A DNA stretch of 64,000 nt from an uncultured Eubacteriales bacterium (GCA_900543085.1 UQQF01000001.1:310001-374000), one strand, 5' to 3'. Counted from the first letter of the stretch, positions 24,899-34,123 are shown. Numbers and translations: made by a program. The notes: generated by a model from the letters alone, not told the origin.

Positions 24899-25738
24899 TC
24901 AGTAGCCGAGCGAAAGCACGAGCGTAACTATGCCCGCCGCCCAGCAGTAGTAAGTAAAGAAACCGAACTTGTTCTTGCGCGAAATGAGCTTCATGAGCAT
25001 TATGGCCGCTATTCCGGAGACGACAGCGGCGAGCATGCCCACGAGGTATACCGGCAGCAGCGAGGTCTCAAAGCCCTCGCTGACCGCGTTGAAGATGGAG
25101 AGTATGTTGGCGCCCAGCACGGCCGGGATGCTCAGCAGGAATGAAAAGCGCATCGCGAAGCTGCGATCCAGCCCGGTGGCGATGCCGGCGGTGATCGTGG
25201 TTCCGCTGCGGCTCAGGCCGGGGATAGTGGCCACGCACTGGCAGCAGCCGATTATCAGCGCGTCGCGTATGCGTATGTTCTTCTCGGTCTTAGTCCCCGG
25301 GGTCATGCGGTCGGAGACGTACAGCAGGCAGCCCGTGAGCAGGAAGGCCACGCCTATGAACCAGGTCTGGTAATAGAGCTGCTCGACGAGGTCGTTGATG
25401 GGAACTATGAGCACCAGCGGCAGAGTGGCGATGACCAGCATCAGAAACAGCCTCGCCGCGGGCAGCGGCTGCTTGACGCGCTCGCCCGAGACGGTTCTTC
25501 CGCCGCGAAGGACGATGAACACCTCGCGCACCATGTCCTTGATGTCTTTCCAATAGCAGATGAAGATGCTCACCAGGGTGCCGAGGTGGAGCAGCACGTC
25601 AAAAAACAGGTGCCCCTCCTCCAGAGAGTTCAGATGAAAAAGGTTTTGCAGCACGGAGAGGTGTCCCGAGCTGGAGATGGGCAGGAACTCGGCCAATCCC
25701 TGCACGAGACCCAGTAAAATTGCCGACCATATATCCAC
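24899..25738 (-). CDS. uppP: undecaprenyl-diphosphatase UppP (BacA family)
   Basis: 279 residues from a GTG start, giving VDIWSAILLGLVQGLAEFLPISSSGHL, the invariant family opening with catalytic E in the QGxxEFLPISSSGH element. A second signature (PGLSRSGTTI) lies in the middle. About eight membrane helices. It recycles undecaprenyl pyrophosphate for cell wall synthesis and gives bacitracin resistance when abundant. The GTG is preferred because GGAGGAC lies seven bases upstream; the upstream ATG at 25774 would put that site inside the coding region. It is 21 bases downstream of nothing else on this strand except ftsK, which follows it. Confidence 0.93.
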   Translation of the reverse strand: MDIWSAILLGLVQGLAEFLPISSSGHLSVLQNLFHLNSLEEGHLFFDVLLHLGTLVSIFICYWKDIKDMVREVFIVLRGGRTVSGERVKQPLPAARLFLMLVIATLPLVLIVPINDLVEQLYYQTWFIGVAFLLTGCLLYVSDRMTPGTKTEKNIRIRDALIIGCCQCVATIPGLSRSGTTITAGIATGLDRSFAMRFSFLLSIPAVLGANILSIFNAVSEGFETSLLPVYLVGMLAAVVSGIAAIMLMKLISRKNKFGFFTYYCWAAGIVTLVLSLGY

Positions 25739-25882
25739 AAGTGTGTCCTCCAGAAGCGTTTTGACCGTGCGCACAGAGCGTCACATCAAATTATATTACC
25801 ATATTACGCCGCAAAGAACAAGTACAAATCCGGCGGCGCAAAGCCCCGGCGGATTTCTCCGCCGGGGCGCGGTAATGTGTTC

Positions 25883-27274
25883 TCAGCTCTCGTACACGGC
25901 CTTCATGCACAGGTAGGTCATGTAGCAGTCGTACTTGGCGACAACTTCAAAGGGCGCGTGCATACTGAGCACGGGCACGCCGGCGTCTATCGTCGCGATG
26001 TTGCGGTTGCCCATGTACATGGCCACAGTGCCGCCGCCGCCCTGGTCGACCTTGCCCAGCTCGCACATCTGCCACTGCACGTTCTTCTCGCCCAGTACGC
26101 GGCGCATGAAGGCCACCAGCTCGGCCGGGGCGTCGTTGGTGCCGGACTTGCCGCGCGCGCCGGTGAACTTGTGCAGTCCGACGCCGTAGTTGAGCTTGGC
26201 GGCGTTGCGCTTCTCGCTCACGTCGGGGTAGTTGGGGTCGAAGGCCGCCGTGACGTCAGCGCTGATGCAGATGCTGTTGGCAAAGCAGTCGTCCAGCTCG
26301 CTGCCCGTGGCCTTGCAGAGCTTGTTCATGAACCACTCGAAGGCCTGGCTCTTCATGCCGGACACGCCGTCGGAGCCGGTCTCCTCCTTGTCCGCGAGGA
26401 TGCAGACGGCCGTGCGGCGCGGCGCGCCCTCCAGGTCAAAGAGAGCCTTGAGCTCGGCGTAGGCGCAAACGCGGTCGTCGTGGCCGTAGCCGCCTATCAG
26501 GCTGCGGTCGAGGCCGATGTCGCGCACGTCGAAGGCGGGCACGGCGTACAGCTCGGAGGACACCAGGTCTTCCTCGGTGATGCCGTACTGGCTGTTGAGT
26601 ATGCTCATGACGGCCAGCTTGACGCGGTCTTTGCCGTCGTCGTCATACGGCGCGCTGCCGACGAGGATGTTCATGCTCTCGGCCTTTATCGCCTCGCCGA
26701 GCTTCTTGGCCATCTGCTCTCCCGCGAGGTGGGGCAGCAGGTCGCTGACCATCAGCTGCGGGTCGCCGCTGTCGCGGCCGATTACCACGTCTATGACCTC
26801 GCCGCTCTTGAGCGCGACGGCGCCGTGTATCTCCAGGGGGATGGCCGTCCACTGGTACTTTTTGATGCCGCCGTAGTAGTGGGTCTTGAAGAAGGCCAGC
26901 TCGTTGTCCTCGTAGAGCGGGAGCTGCTTGAGGTCGAGCCTCGGGGAGTCCACGTGCGCCGCGGTGACGACCGCGCCCGCGCTCATCGGCTCGCTGCCCA
27001 TGACGGCCAGCAGCAGCGCCTTGCCGCGGTTGGAGTAGTAGACCTTGTCGCCGGTCTTGAGCGCCATGCCGGGCACGTACTCCGTGAAGCCCTCGGCCTC
27101 GGCCAGCTCGATCGCGTTGCGCACGCTCTCGCGCTCGGTGCGGGATTCGTTCAGGTACCTCTTGTATCCCTCGCAGTAGGCGTCCATGGCCTCGCGGCCT
27201 TCGAGGGACAGGCTGTCATAGCCGTTCTTCTGCTCATAAAAGAGCTCTGCGCGGTAGTCTTTCTTTTCTTCCAT
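25883..27274 (-). CDS. M18-family zinc aminopeptidase
   Basis: 463 residues of the aminopeptidase I/DNPEP-like M18 family. Metal ligands are visible in TAAHVDSPRLDL (His), ILADKEETGSDGVSG (acidic pair) and the C-terminal VLSMHAPFEV (His). It removes N-terminal residues from peptides in the cytoplasm and usually forms large oligomers. The ATG at 27272-27274 follows a GGAGGCAA site. Its start overlaps the end of the Sua5-CoaE gene by 41 bases, so the two are likely co-translated. Confidence 0.92.
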   Translation of the reverse strand: MEEKKDYRAELFYEQKNGYDSLSLEGREAMDAYCEGYKRYLNESRTERESVRNAIELAEAEGFTEYVPGMALKTGDKVYYSNRGKALLLAVMGSEPMSAGAVVTAAHVDSPRLDLKQLPLYEDNELAFFKTHYYGGIKKYQWTAIPLEIHGAVALKSGEVIDVVIGRDSGDPQLMVSDLLPHLAGEQMAKKLGEAIKAESMNILVGSAPYDDDGKDRVKLAVMSILNSQYGITEEDLVSSELYAVPAFDVRDIGLDRSLIGGYGHDDRVCAYAELKALFDLEGAPRRTAVCILADKEETGSDGVSGMKSQAFEWFMNKLCKATGSELDDCFANSICISADVTAAFDPNYPDVSEKRNAAKLNYGVGLHKFTGARGKSGTNDAPAELVAFMRRVLGEKNVQWQMCELGKVDQGGGGTVAMYMGNRNIATIDAGVPVLSMHAPFEVVAKYDCYMTYLCMKAVYES

Positions 27275-28478
27275 TTTGTATTGCCTCCGTAAACGCGGCC
27301 TTGCATTTCGCCGCAAATTCTTCCACCGTGCCGTCGTTGACCAGGCACGCGGTACATGCTTCCCTATAATATTCGTCGCTCTTTTGCGCTCTTATACGCT
27401 TTATGGCGTATTCGCGCGATATGCCCTCGCGGTTCATCAGCCGCGCGACGCGCGTCTCCTCGGGGGCGAGCACTCCGAAAACGGCGGCGCATATCCTGTC
27501 CAGCCCTGCCTCGAAGATGCCGATGGCGTCCAGCGCCGCGACCGTGTCGCCCGCCATAGCCCGCTCGCGCAGTATGGCCAGCGTCTCGCGCGTGACGTAC
27601 TTGTGCGTGACGGCGTTCAGATCGCTCAGCGCGGCGGGGTCGGCGAACACGACGTTGCCCAGCGCCTTGCGGTTGAGCTCATTGCCGTTGTAGACCTCGC
27701 CGAAGCGCTCTATGAGCTCGCGGCGCATCGGCTCGCTCTCGCGCGTCAGCGAGTGGTACAGCTCGTCGGCGTCTATGCAGCACGCGCCCAGCGAGCGCAG
27801 AACGTTCAGCGCCGTGGTCTTGCCGGTTCCGGAGCCGCCGGTGAGGCCGATTATGTACATATCCGCCGCCAGGCGGGCGGCGATCTCCTCCTCCGCCAGG
27901 GCGCCCCGGCGCAGAACCCTGAACGGCTGCTGAGAGAGCGTGACGATGGTGGACTCCGTGCCTATGCCGCACTCGCCGCCGTCTATCACGGCGTCTATCT
28001 GCCCGTCGAAGTATTCAAGCACCTCGCGCGCGGTCTTGGGGCTGGGCTTGCCGGAGGGGTTGGCGCTCGGCGCGGCCAGGGGCACGGCGCACTTTTGCAG
28101 CAGCTCCAGCGTCAGGGGGTGATCCGGGCAGCGCAGGCCGACGGTGCTGCCGCCGGCGCGGACTATCTCCGGTATTTCGTCCACGCTGTCGCCTATGATG
28201 GTCAGCGGACCCGGCCAGAACTCCTCCGCCAGGGACAGCGCCTGCGCGGGCACCTCCCTCCAGCACGCGGCCATGGCCGAGGCGTCGTGCACCATCAGAC
28301 TCAGCGGTTTGACCTCGGGGCGGCCTTTTACGGCGTAGATGCGCTCCACGGTCTCGGCGTTCAGGCCGCTGCCGGCCAGGCCGTAGACCGTCTCCGTGGG
28401 CACGGCCACCAGGCCTCCCCGTCTTATTATCTCCGCGGCGCGGTCTATGCCGCCGGCGGTTATTATCTCAGTCTTCAT
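27234..28478 (-). CDS. fusion of threonylcarbamoyl-AMP synthase (Sua5/YrdC) and dephospho-CoA kinase (CoaE)
   Basis: 414 residues in one open frame. Residues 1 to about 205 are a YrdC/Sua5 domain ([42 protein letters not shown]), which makes threonylcarbamoyl-AMP for t6A37 in tRNAs. From about 207 a complete CoaE domain follows: P-loop [17 protein letters not shown], the DADELYH substrate motif and an [11 protein letters not shown] segment. CoaE phosphorylates dephospho-CoA. No stop or ribosome site separates the halves; the CoaE half begins with its own Met (MYIIGLTGG). The start at 28478 overlaps the prfA stop by 11 bases and has GGAGGGCGG upstream. Confidence 0.92.
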   Translation of the reverse strand: MKTEIITAGGIDRAAEIIRRGGLVAVPTETVYGLAGSGLNAETVERIYAVKGRPEVKPLSLMVHDASAMAACWREVPAQALSLAEEFWPGPLTIIGDSVDEIPEIVRAGGSTVGLRCPDHPLTLELLQKCAVPLAAPSANPSGKPSPKTAREVLEYFDGQIDAVIDGGECGIGTESTIVTLSQQPFRVLRRGALAEEEIAARLAADMYIIGLTGGSGTGKTTALNVLRSLGACCIDADELYHSLTRESEPMRRELIERFGEVYNGNELNRKALGNVVFADPAALSDLNAVTHKYVTRETLAILRERAMAGDTVAALDAIGIFEAGLDRICAAVFGVLAPEETRVARLMNREGISREYAIKRIRAQKSDEYYREACTACLVNDGTVEEFAAKCKAAFTEAIQNGRKERLPRRALL

Positions 28479-29541
28479 CTCCGCCCTCCGATGCGCCCAG
28501 CTCGCCCGCACGCGCGGCGGCGGCCAGGGAGTCGATAAGCTCGTCAAGCTCTCCGTCCATGATGCGGTCTATCTTGTACAGCGTCAGTCCTATCCGGTGG
28601 TCGGTCACTCGCCCCTGCGGGAAGTTGTAGGTGCGTATGCGCTCGTTGCGCATACCGGTGCCGACCTGGCTCTTGCGCTCGGCCGCGCGCTCGGACATCT
28701 GCCTCGCCCGCTCCGCCTCGTAGAGGCGGGAGGCGAGTATCTTCATGGCTCTGTCCTTGTTCTTGTACTGGCTGCGCTCGTCCTGGCACTCGACGACCGT
28801 GCCCGTGGGCAGGTGCGTGATGCGTATGGCGCTCTCGGTCTTGTTCACGTGCTGGCCGCCCGCGCCGGAGGAGCGGAAGGTGTCTATCTGTAAATCGCCG
28901 GGGTCGATGTTTATCTCCACGTCGCTGACCTCGGGCAGCACGGCCACGGTGACGGTGCTGGTGTGTATACGGCCTCCGGCCTCCGTCTCCGGCACGCGCT
29001 GGACGCGGTGGACGCCGCTCTCGTACTTGAAGCGCGAGTAGGCGCCGGAGCCTTCGACCATGAAGCTTATCTCCTTTATGCCGCCCAGCTCCGTCTCGTT
29101 GACGTTGGCGACGGAGATCTTCCAGCGTCGCGCCTCGGCGTACATGCTGTACATGCGGTAAAGGCTGTGCGCGAACAGCGCGCTCTCCTCCCCGCCGACG
29201 CCCGCGCGTATCTCTATGATCACGTTGCGCTCATCGTCCGGGTCTTTGGGTATCAGCAGCTCCTTTATGCGCTCGGTGAGCGCAGCCTTGCGTCGCTTGG
29301 CGTCCTCGTACTCCTCGCGGGCCATCTCGCCCATCTCCGGGTCGGAGAAGAAGCCCTCGGCCTCGGCCATCGCCGTCTCGCAGGCGAAGTACTCCCGGGC
29401 GCACTCGGCCACGGGCGCGAGCTCCTTCTGCTCCTTCGCCAGGCGGGAATACGCCTCGACGTCGGTGTAGTTCTCCGGCAGGAGCATGAGCCGCTCAAGC
29501 TCCTCATACCTTGCTACTATTTCTCTGAGCTTTTCTGGCAT
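28468..29541 (-). CDS. prfA: peptide chain release factor 1
   Basis: 357 residues, standard RF1 length. The GGQ hydrolysis motif is present in [15 protein letters not shown], and the PxT-type stop-recognition region belongs to RF1 rather than RF2 by length and by lack of a frameshift. It terminates translation at UAA and UAG. The gene that usually follows prfA in Firmicutes is prmC, the RF methyltransferase; here the Sua5-CoaE fusion follows instead. The ATG has AAGGAGAGAAG upstream. Confidence 0.95.
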   Translation of the reverse strand: MPEKLREIVARYEELERLMLLPENYTDVEAYSRLAKEQKELAPVAECAREYFACETAMAEAEGFFSDPEMGEMAREEYEDAKRRKAALTERIKELLIPKDPDDERNVIIEIRAGVGGEESALFAHSLYRMYSMYAEARRWKISVANVNETELGGIKEISFMVEGSGAYSRFKYESGVHRVQRVPETEAGGRIHTSTVTVAVLPEVSDVEINIDPGDLQIDTFRSSGAGGQHVNKTESAIRITHLPTGTVVECQDERSQYKNKDRAMKILASRLYEAERARQMSERAAERKSQVGTGMRNERIRTYNFPQGRVTDHRIGLTLYKIDRIMDGELDELIDSLAAAARAGELGASEGGDED

Positions 29542-29660
29542 AGTCTTCTCTCCTTGTCAATGGAGTATTGTACCACAGACATTTTTTCTTGTAAATATGC
29601 GCTCGCCGGAACAAAAGCATACCCGGTGCGTCTAAAAACAAAATGTAAGGAGTTGCTCCC

Positions 29661-30230
29661 ATGAAACGTATCCTGCCCATGATCTTTGCCCTTATCACGC
29701 TGCTTTCCGCCTGCGGGATGAACCCGCCTCCCGGCGGAACGGTGCCGCCGTCTTCCGGGATCTCCCCCAGCCCGGTTTGGTCAGAGGCTCCCGTCCAGTC
29801 CGGCGAGCCGCAGTCCGGAGGGGATATAGACATACCCGACACGCCGTACTCCTACCTGGCGTTTGAAAACGACTGGCTCACCCTGCGCGACGCCTATACG
29901 CAGGCCATGGAGCCGTACAGCGTCTGGCACGAGTGCAAGTTCGACGAGGGCACCACCCTGCTGATAGAGCCTAAGGAGACACTGACCGCGCTGAGCCTGT
30001 ACACGATGGACATGGACTCCGATGGACTTTACGTCCGGGGCGAGACGTTCTACACCCTCGACGAGCTGACGCCGGAGGCGCCGCTGGTGCTGGCGATACA
30101 GTTTTACGGGGACATGACGGCCTACGGCATGAGCTTCACGGACGGCGGCGGGAAGACGCACGACCTGACGCTGACCATGGGCGGCCGCGCGGCGGACGAG
30201 GCGTGCCCCTATATGCTGATGGAGGAATAA
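29661..30230 (+). CDS. putative lipoprotein of unknown function
   Basis: 189 residues. A lipoprotein signal (MKRILPMIFALITLLSACGM, lipobox LSAC with Cys at 19) is followed by a Pro/Ser-rich linker to about residue 55 and a compact mixed domain with no motif I recognise. It begins after GTAAGGAGTTGCTCCC. It stands alone on the plus strand between divergent prfA and convergent GH25 genes. Probably exported and anchored on the outer face of the membrane. Confidence 0.8.
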   Translation: MKRILPMIFALITLLSACGMNPPPGGTVPPSSGISPSPVWSEAPVQSGEPQSGGDIDIPDTPYSYLAFENDWLTLRDAYTQAMEPYSVWHECKFDEGTTLLIEPKETLTALSLYTMDMDSDGLYVRGETFYTLDELTPEAPLVLAIQFYGDMTAYGMSFTDGGGKTHDLTLTMGGRAADEACPYMLMEE

Positions 30231-30243
30231 GACGTTTAAGCGC

Positions 30244-30277
30244 GCTAAAGCCGGGGCTTATAAGCCCCGGCTTTAGC
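30244..30277. terminator. bidirectional terminator-like palindrome
   Basis: A 17-bp perfect inverted repeat with no formal loop (GCTAAAGCCGGGGCTTA and its complement) between the convergent lipoprotein and GH25 genes. The T-run is poor, but the position fits a shared terminator. Confidence 0.75.
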
Positions 30278-30290
30278 ATATTCGTTTGGC

Positions 30291-31172
30291 TCACACGCTC
30301 GCGGTCGGAGGTGCGATCTCCGTGTCGGAGGGCTTGGGGATGAACTGGTAGTCCAAGTCCACGTCGGCGTCGATGCCGTCCACGCGCCCGGTCATGGAGA
30401 ACTGCCACAGGCTGTGCTTGTAGTAGAAGTCCGGCCAACTTCCGAGCGCGCCGACCCAGATCTCATAGTCCGCCAGACGCTCCATCATATATTCGTAGTA
30501 GCCGATGTAGCGGTAGAGGTACACGCAGGGCGTATAGCCGGCGTCCTTGACCATCTCGCAGAACACCACGGCGCTGGCCGTCAGCTCGGAGCGGTCGATG
30601 TCCTCCGCGCGGGAGTTTTCAAGCGGCTCCCAGTCGAAGGCCACGGGCATGGTTATCTCGTAGTCGGCAATAAGATCCAGGACGAAGTTGGCCTCCTCGG
30701 CCGCCTCTATCGCGCCGGTGGACTGGGAAAAGAAGTACACGCCCACGTCCAGTCCGGCGTCCAGCGCGCCCTGTATGTTGTTCTCGAACTGCTCGTCAAC
30801 GACTATATCGCCCGTCTCGCTGCCGCGATAGCCGCAGCGTATCATGGCGAACTCCACGCCGTCCGCGGCCACGGCCTCCCAGTCGATTACACCCTGGTAG
30901 AACGACACGTCCACGCCGAGGCGGGTCTCATAGCGGTCGCCGATGTACTCTGGCAGGCCGTCCGCGTTGGTCTGGAAATCCTCCTCGGCGAAGTCGGAGA
31001 CGGCCACACCCTCCGCCGGGTAGATCCACTCGTAGTTGGCGCCGGTGTTGACATAGGCCATGCCCTCGTGCGGGTCGGCCTCCGGCTCGTCGTTCCCGCA
31101 GGCCGCGAGGGTCAGCGACATCGCCGCGGCGAGCGAGAGCGCGCCCAGGCGTTTAAAAAGCTTTTTGTTCAT
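30291..31172 (-). CDS. GH25 lysozyme-like lipoprotein
   Basis: 293 residues with a lipoprotein signal (LTLAAC, Cys at 25). A glycoside hydrolase family 25 domain spans about 85-280: GVDVSFYQGVIDW near its start, MIRCGYRG, and the catalytic Asp/Glu segment PVAFDWE. GH25 enzymes cleave the beta-1,4 bond between N-acetylmuramic acid and GlcNAc in peptidoglycan. Being membrane-anchored, it more likely remodels its own wall than acts as a phage lysin. The ATG has a good AAAGGACT site. Confidence 0.9.
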   Translation of the reverse strand: MNKKLFKRLGALSLAAAMSLTLAACGNDEPEADPHEGMAYVNTGANYEWIYPAEGVAVSDFAEEDFQTNADGLPEYIGDRYETRLGVDVSFYQGVIDWEAVAADGVEFAMIRCGYRGSETGDIVVDEQFENNIQGALDAGLDVGVYFFSQSTGAIEAAEEANFVLDLIADYEITMPVAFDWEPLENSRAEDIDRSELTASAVVFCEMVKDAGYTPCVYLYRYIGYYEYMMERLADYEIWVGALGSWPDFYYKHSLWQFSMTGRVDGIDADVDLDYQFIPKPSDTEIAPPTASV

Positions 31173-31243
31173 GCTGAAGTCCTTTCGGCAGAATTCGACA
31201 TATTATAGCATGAACATATGAATAAATCAACGCGCGGGAAATA

Positions 31244-31954
31244 TTACGTCAGCGACGTTATCCAGTTGTACAGCGGCACGTACGCGGCCGGGAGAAAAAC
31301 CGCCGGGAGCATGTTGGCGATTTTTATGGACTGCTGCCTGAGATTCAGCAAATTTATGGCCAGGCCTATCAGCAGCACGCCGCCCACCGCGCTCATCTCC
31401 GTGACGATGGCGTCGGTCAGCAGCGGAGCCAGCGCCCCGGCCAGCAGCGTCAGCGCCCCCTCCACTACGAGCACGCAGGCAAAGCTGACGGCGACGCCCA
31501 CGCCCATCGCCGCGCCATAGGCCAGCGACGCGATCAAGTCCAGCACGGCCTTGGCAAAGAGTATGGAGTTGTCGCCGTTCAGCCCGGCCTCCACGCTGCC
31601 CATGACAGCCATTGAGCCGACGCAGAACATGATGGAGCAGGACACAAACGCGCTGGTGAAGCTGCCGCCCTTGCCGTCCTTGGAGCCGAACTTTCTCTCC
31701 GCCATGCGTCCGAGCGCGTTCACGCCGTCGTCTATGTGCAGCAGCTCGCCCAGCACCGTGCCCAGAGAGCAGCAGACGATGATGCACAGCACGTCCGTCG
31801 TGCCCACCGTGCTGGCCACGCCCATGCCCATAGTCGCCAGACCCAGCGCCACCATAAGTGAATCGGTGTACTTGCTCTTGATTCTGCTGCCGCACAGCAT
31901 ACCTATGACTCCGCCTAAGAGCACGGCGAAGGAATTGGCCAGGACGCCCAACAT
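31244..31954 (-). CDS. DUF554-family membrane protein
   Basis: 236 residues, mostly hydrophobic with about six or seven membrane helices. It opens with the family pattern LANSFAVLLGGVIGMLCGSRI and has the G-rich CFVGSMAVMGSVEAG-type segment in the middle. The function of DUF554 is not established; a transport role is often supposed. The ATG at 31952-31954 follows GGGGGAAAG; the frame is open 22 codons upstream, but those have no ribosome site. Confidence 0.88.
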   Translation of the reverse strand: MLGVLANSFAVLLGGVIGMLCGSRIKSKYTDSLMVALGLATMGMGVASTVGTTDVLCIIVCCSLGTVLGELLHIDDGVNALGRMAERKFGSKDGKGGSFTSAFVSCSIMFCVGSMAVMGSVEAGLNGDNSILFAKAVLDLIASLAYGAAMGVGVAVSFACVLVVEGALTLLAGALAPLLTDAIVTEMSAVGGVLLIGLAINLLNLRQQSIKIANMLPAVFLPAAYVPLYNWITSLT

Positions 31955-32027
31955 ACGCTTTCCCCCTGAATACCATGGTTTTACTTTATAAAAAATAACG
32001 CAACAAAGTAATAAAGTCAACGCCCAG

Positions 32028-32056
32028 TTGACACAGCGGGGAGAAAATAGTATTAT
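32028..32056 (+). promoter_or_regulatory. promoter of tRNA-Leu
   Basis: TTGACA (32028-32033), 17-base spacer, TATTAT (32051-32056), ending 19 bases before the tRNA. Confidence 0.8.
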
Positions 32057-32075
32057 ACTTAAGTCACAATATCAC

Positions 32076-32160
32076 GCGGGCATGATGGAATTGGCAGACA
32101 TGCGAGATTTAGGTTCTCGTGCAGCAATGCGTTGGGGTTCAAGTCCCCATGCCCGCACCA
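32076..32160 (+). tRNA. tRNA-Leu (anticodon UAG)
   Basis: 85 bases including an encoded CCA end. Acceptor arms GCGGGCA and TGCCCGC pair; the anticodon stem CGAGA/TCTCG closes the loop TTTAGGT, giving anticodon TAG for CUA/CUN leucine codons. A long variable arm and GGTTCAAGTCC T-arm fit a type II tRNA. It is monocistronic, with its own promoter and terminator, and lies immediately before the degraded mobile region. Confidence 0.97.
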
Positions 32161-32164
32161 CTAC

Positions 32165-32205
32165 AAAGAGACTTACAGCTTTTGAACAATGCTGTAAGTC
32201 TCTTT
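32165..32205 (+). terminator. intrinsic terminator of tRNA-Leu
   Basis: A 15-bp stem (AAAGAGACTTACAGC at 32165-32179, complement at 32191-32205) followed by CTTTTTCT. Confidence 0.92.
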
Positions 32206-32226
32206 CTTTTTCTCACAGCGTGGGCG

Positions 32227-32634
32227 CTATTCAGTTGTTGACGCGAGCACCACTTCGATGGTTGGATACGGGGTAAAGCGGCGCAGGTATTTAAGCAGCG
32301 GGTTGCCCTCTACCTCTACCGTGTCGCCGCCCTGTATGATGAGCTTGACACCGTAGCTGTCCAGCGTTTCGAGGACGTCGATGACTTTCAGCGCGTCACG
32401 GCCTATGCGGTCGAGGCTGGTCATCAGGATTGTGTCTATCTCGTGTCGCTCAGCTAAACGCATGAGCTTTTGCAAGCCCGGGCGGTCGAAGTCGAGGCCA
32501 CTGGCTGTCTCGCGGATGATGTGTGTAACGCTCAAGTTTAGCGTTGCCGCAAGGCCCTGTAGAACTTGGACTTGCCAGTCAAGAGCAGCTTCGTTAGGGC
32601 AGGCTGTGCGAGCGTAGATTACAGTGCGATTCAT
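32227..32634 (-). CDS. serine recombinase catalytic-domain protein, apparently lacking the catalytic serine
   Basis: 135 residues covering only a resolvase N-terminal domain. The late motifs are recognisable (MTSLDRIGRDALKVI, the conserved Arg helix, and LIIQGGDT). The expected catalytic segment Y-A-R-V-S-T reads YARTAC at 7-12, so no serine is available at the active position. There is no DNA-binding domain. Resolvase-fold proteins without the serine are common as accessory or decayed members of multi-recombinase sets in clostridial elements. It starts 13 bases after the stop of the recombinase C-terminal fragment, in reversed order relative to an intact protein. Confidence 0.75.
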   Translation of the reverse strand: MNRTVIYARTACPNEAALDWQVQVLQGLAATLNLSVTHIIRETASGLDFDRPGLQKLMRLAERHEIDTILMTSLDRIGRDALKVIDVLETLDSYGVKLIIQGGDTVEVEGNPLLKYLRRFTPYPTIEVVLASTTE

Positions 32635-32646
32635 TTAGCAACCTCC

Positions 32647-33339
32647 TTATGCGCTTGCCGTGTCAGCGGCGGGCGATGGCGTGTCCGGTTCGTAGGTGAC
32701 ATAGACTCCCTGTCGGGTGTTCATCGTGACGTGCGGGGCCTTAATCGTTGCCGTGTCGGGCAGCGTGATTGCGCCGACGCAGTTGTAGTGAATTGTCAGG
32801 CGCTGACGCCAGATGCCGTTCACTTTCTCTGCCTGATGGACTTCGATCTTGTCTATCAGCTCGTTTAGCATCCGTGGCGTGAGCTTGCGCGCCCTCGTGT
32901 ACTTGCGCACGGCTGAAATAAACATGTCCGCAGTTGCGGCTTTGCCGTCGATGCGCTCGATGTCGGCCTGAAGTGCCTTGATTGAGCTGCGAAGCTCCGA
33001 TTGCTCGGCCTCGTACTTCTTGGACATACGGACGAAACGTTCGTCGGTAATTTTGCCAGCAACATTGTCCTCGTAGAGCTTCTCGAACAGTGTGTCCAGC
33101 TCTCGGTCGCGAGCCTTGGCCTTGCTCAGTTCAAGCTGCACCTGCTTGCGCTCGGACTCCATAGCTTTCTGCGTGAATCCCATCATAAGCTTTGCAAACT
33201 GCGTCTCGTATTGGCTCACGAACTTCGTCAGGCGGCGTATCTCGCCGAGAACGACCTGTTCGAGAAAGTCCACGCGGATGTAAAGCTGTCTCAACTCCGC
33301 GGGCGTCGGTCGAGCCGTGCGCCGCAGGGCTACCCCCAA
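32647..33339 (-). pseudogene. C-terminal fragment of a large serine recombinase (TnpX-like)
   Basis: 230 residues. It begins near the conserved YIR-D-LE helix that follows the zinc ribbon in large serine recombinases (LYIRVDFLEQVVLGEIRRL), continues with the long coiled coil (about 45-130) and ends in a DUF4368-like segment (LIDKIEVHQAEKVNG, RLTIHYNCVGAI). The catalytic, recombinase and zinc-ribbon domains are all missing upstream, so it is a decayed excision enzyme. The N-terminal residues before YIR look like read-through of unrelated sequence. Confidence 0.75.
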
Positions 33340-33599
33340 GTCTACGGGAGCGCTTGCGCGAGAATTTATTATCTGCCCGCGCTTTCATTGTGAAGCGGCT
33401 TGCCAAAGCCGTTTTTGGGTCAGCGTTCATCGCTCTTGTCATAGCAAAGCTTTGACCGTCATTGCGCTGCCTCCCATGTCGCTGGGTCTCTCGACCCACG
33501 CGGGCAGTTAACTCCTGCACCGTGTATTCAGTTGTAGAGAACTCTCAAGAAGTTTTGCTTCTCACTATATAGGCAGCGAGAAAGGCATTTTCGCAATGC

Positions 33600-34015
33600 T
33601 CAGCTCAAAATTTTTCTAATTCGTGCAATATGACGACTGATATTCTGGTGTGAGCAAGAAAGCATCTCAGAAACCTCCTGGCGAGTTCTACCTTCGATTG
33701 CTATCAAAGTGAGCAGCTCCAAATCTGCTTCCGAAAGCTCAAGCAGCCGATCAGCCAACTGCTGGTCGCTCACTTCGTCAATCCAGCTGTATCGCCCTGT
33801 GTCCGCTTCCGGAACCTGAATATAGCAAGAGCCGCAGGCCGTCTCCAACGGACGCCTGCGGCTCTCGTATGCCCTGTCGCGATTGAACTGCGCGAGGTCG
33901 AAGCTGTGCATCGCTTCGATGTTCTCCTCGCTCATGCCCTCTTTCCTGTACCACAACGCCTTTCGTTTCCACTCGGCGTCGAATTTCGTTTTTCTTTGGC
34001 GTAATTGTATGCCAT
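33600..34015 (-). pseudogene. sigma-70 region 4-like element protein, frameshifted near its start
   Basis: The C-terminal 118 codons (33600-33956) encode a helix-turn-helix of the sigma region 4 kind: LSEADLELLTLIAIEGRTRQEVSEMLSCSHQNISRHIARI in parts, with the element-typical RYSWIDEVSD before it. A good ribosome site (AACAGGAGGTTATTTT) lies before an ATG at 34013-34015. From there MAYNYAKEKR is read, and then the frame is lost. Reading KFDAEWKRKALWYRKEGMSEE, as in related element proteins, requires one extra A in the AAACGAAATTC run near 33985. It is thus either a pseudogene or a sequencing indel. These proteins are thought to act in element gene control. Confidence 0.7.
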
Positions 34016-34022
34016 TAAAATA

Positions 34023-34061
34023 ACCTCCTGTTTTGATTTGGATGGGATCAAAACAGGAGGT
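34023..34061 (-). promoter_or_regulatory. hairpin enclosing the ribosome site of the sigma-like gene
   Basis: A perfect 15-bp inverted repeat (ACCTCCTGTTTTGAT at 34023-34037, complement at 34047-34061) with a 9-base loop. On the minus strand the arm nearest the gene contains the AGGAGGT ribosome site, so the folded RNA would hide it. No T-run follows. Confidence 0.6.
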
Positions 34062-34123
34062 CAGGGGTATTCAGCTATGTAGCACTCCCAACACTCGGGT
34101 AGATTGAATTGCAATACGCTTTA

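Noticed and set aside
27862-27870. The CoaE Met as a separate gene start
   Set aside because: No ribosome site precedes it and the frame runs through from the Sua5 domain, so it is kept as a fusion, with internal initiation noted as a test.
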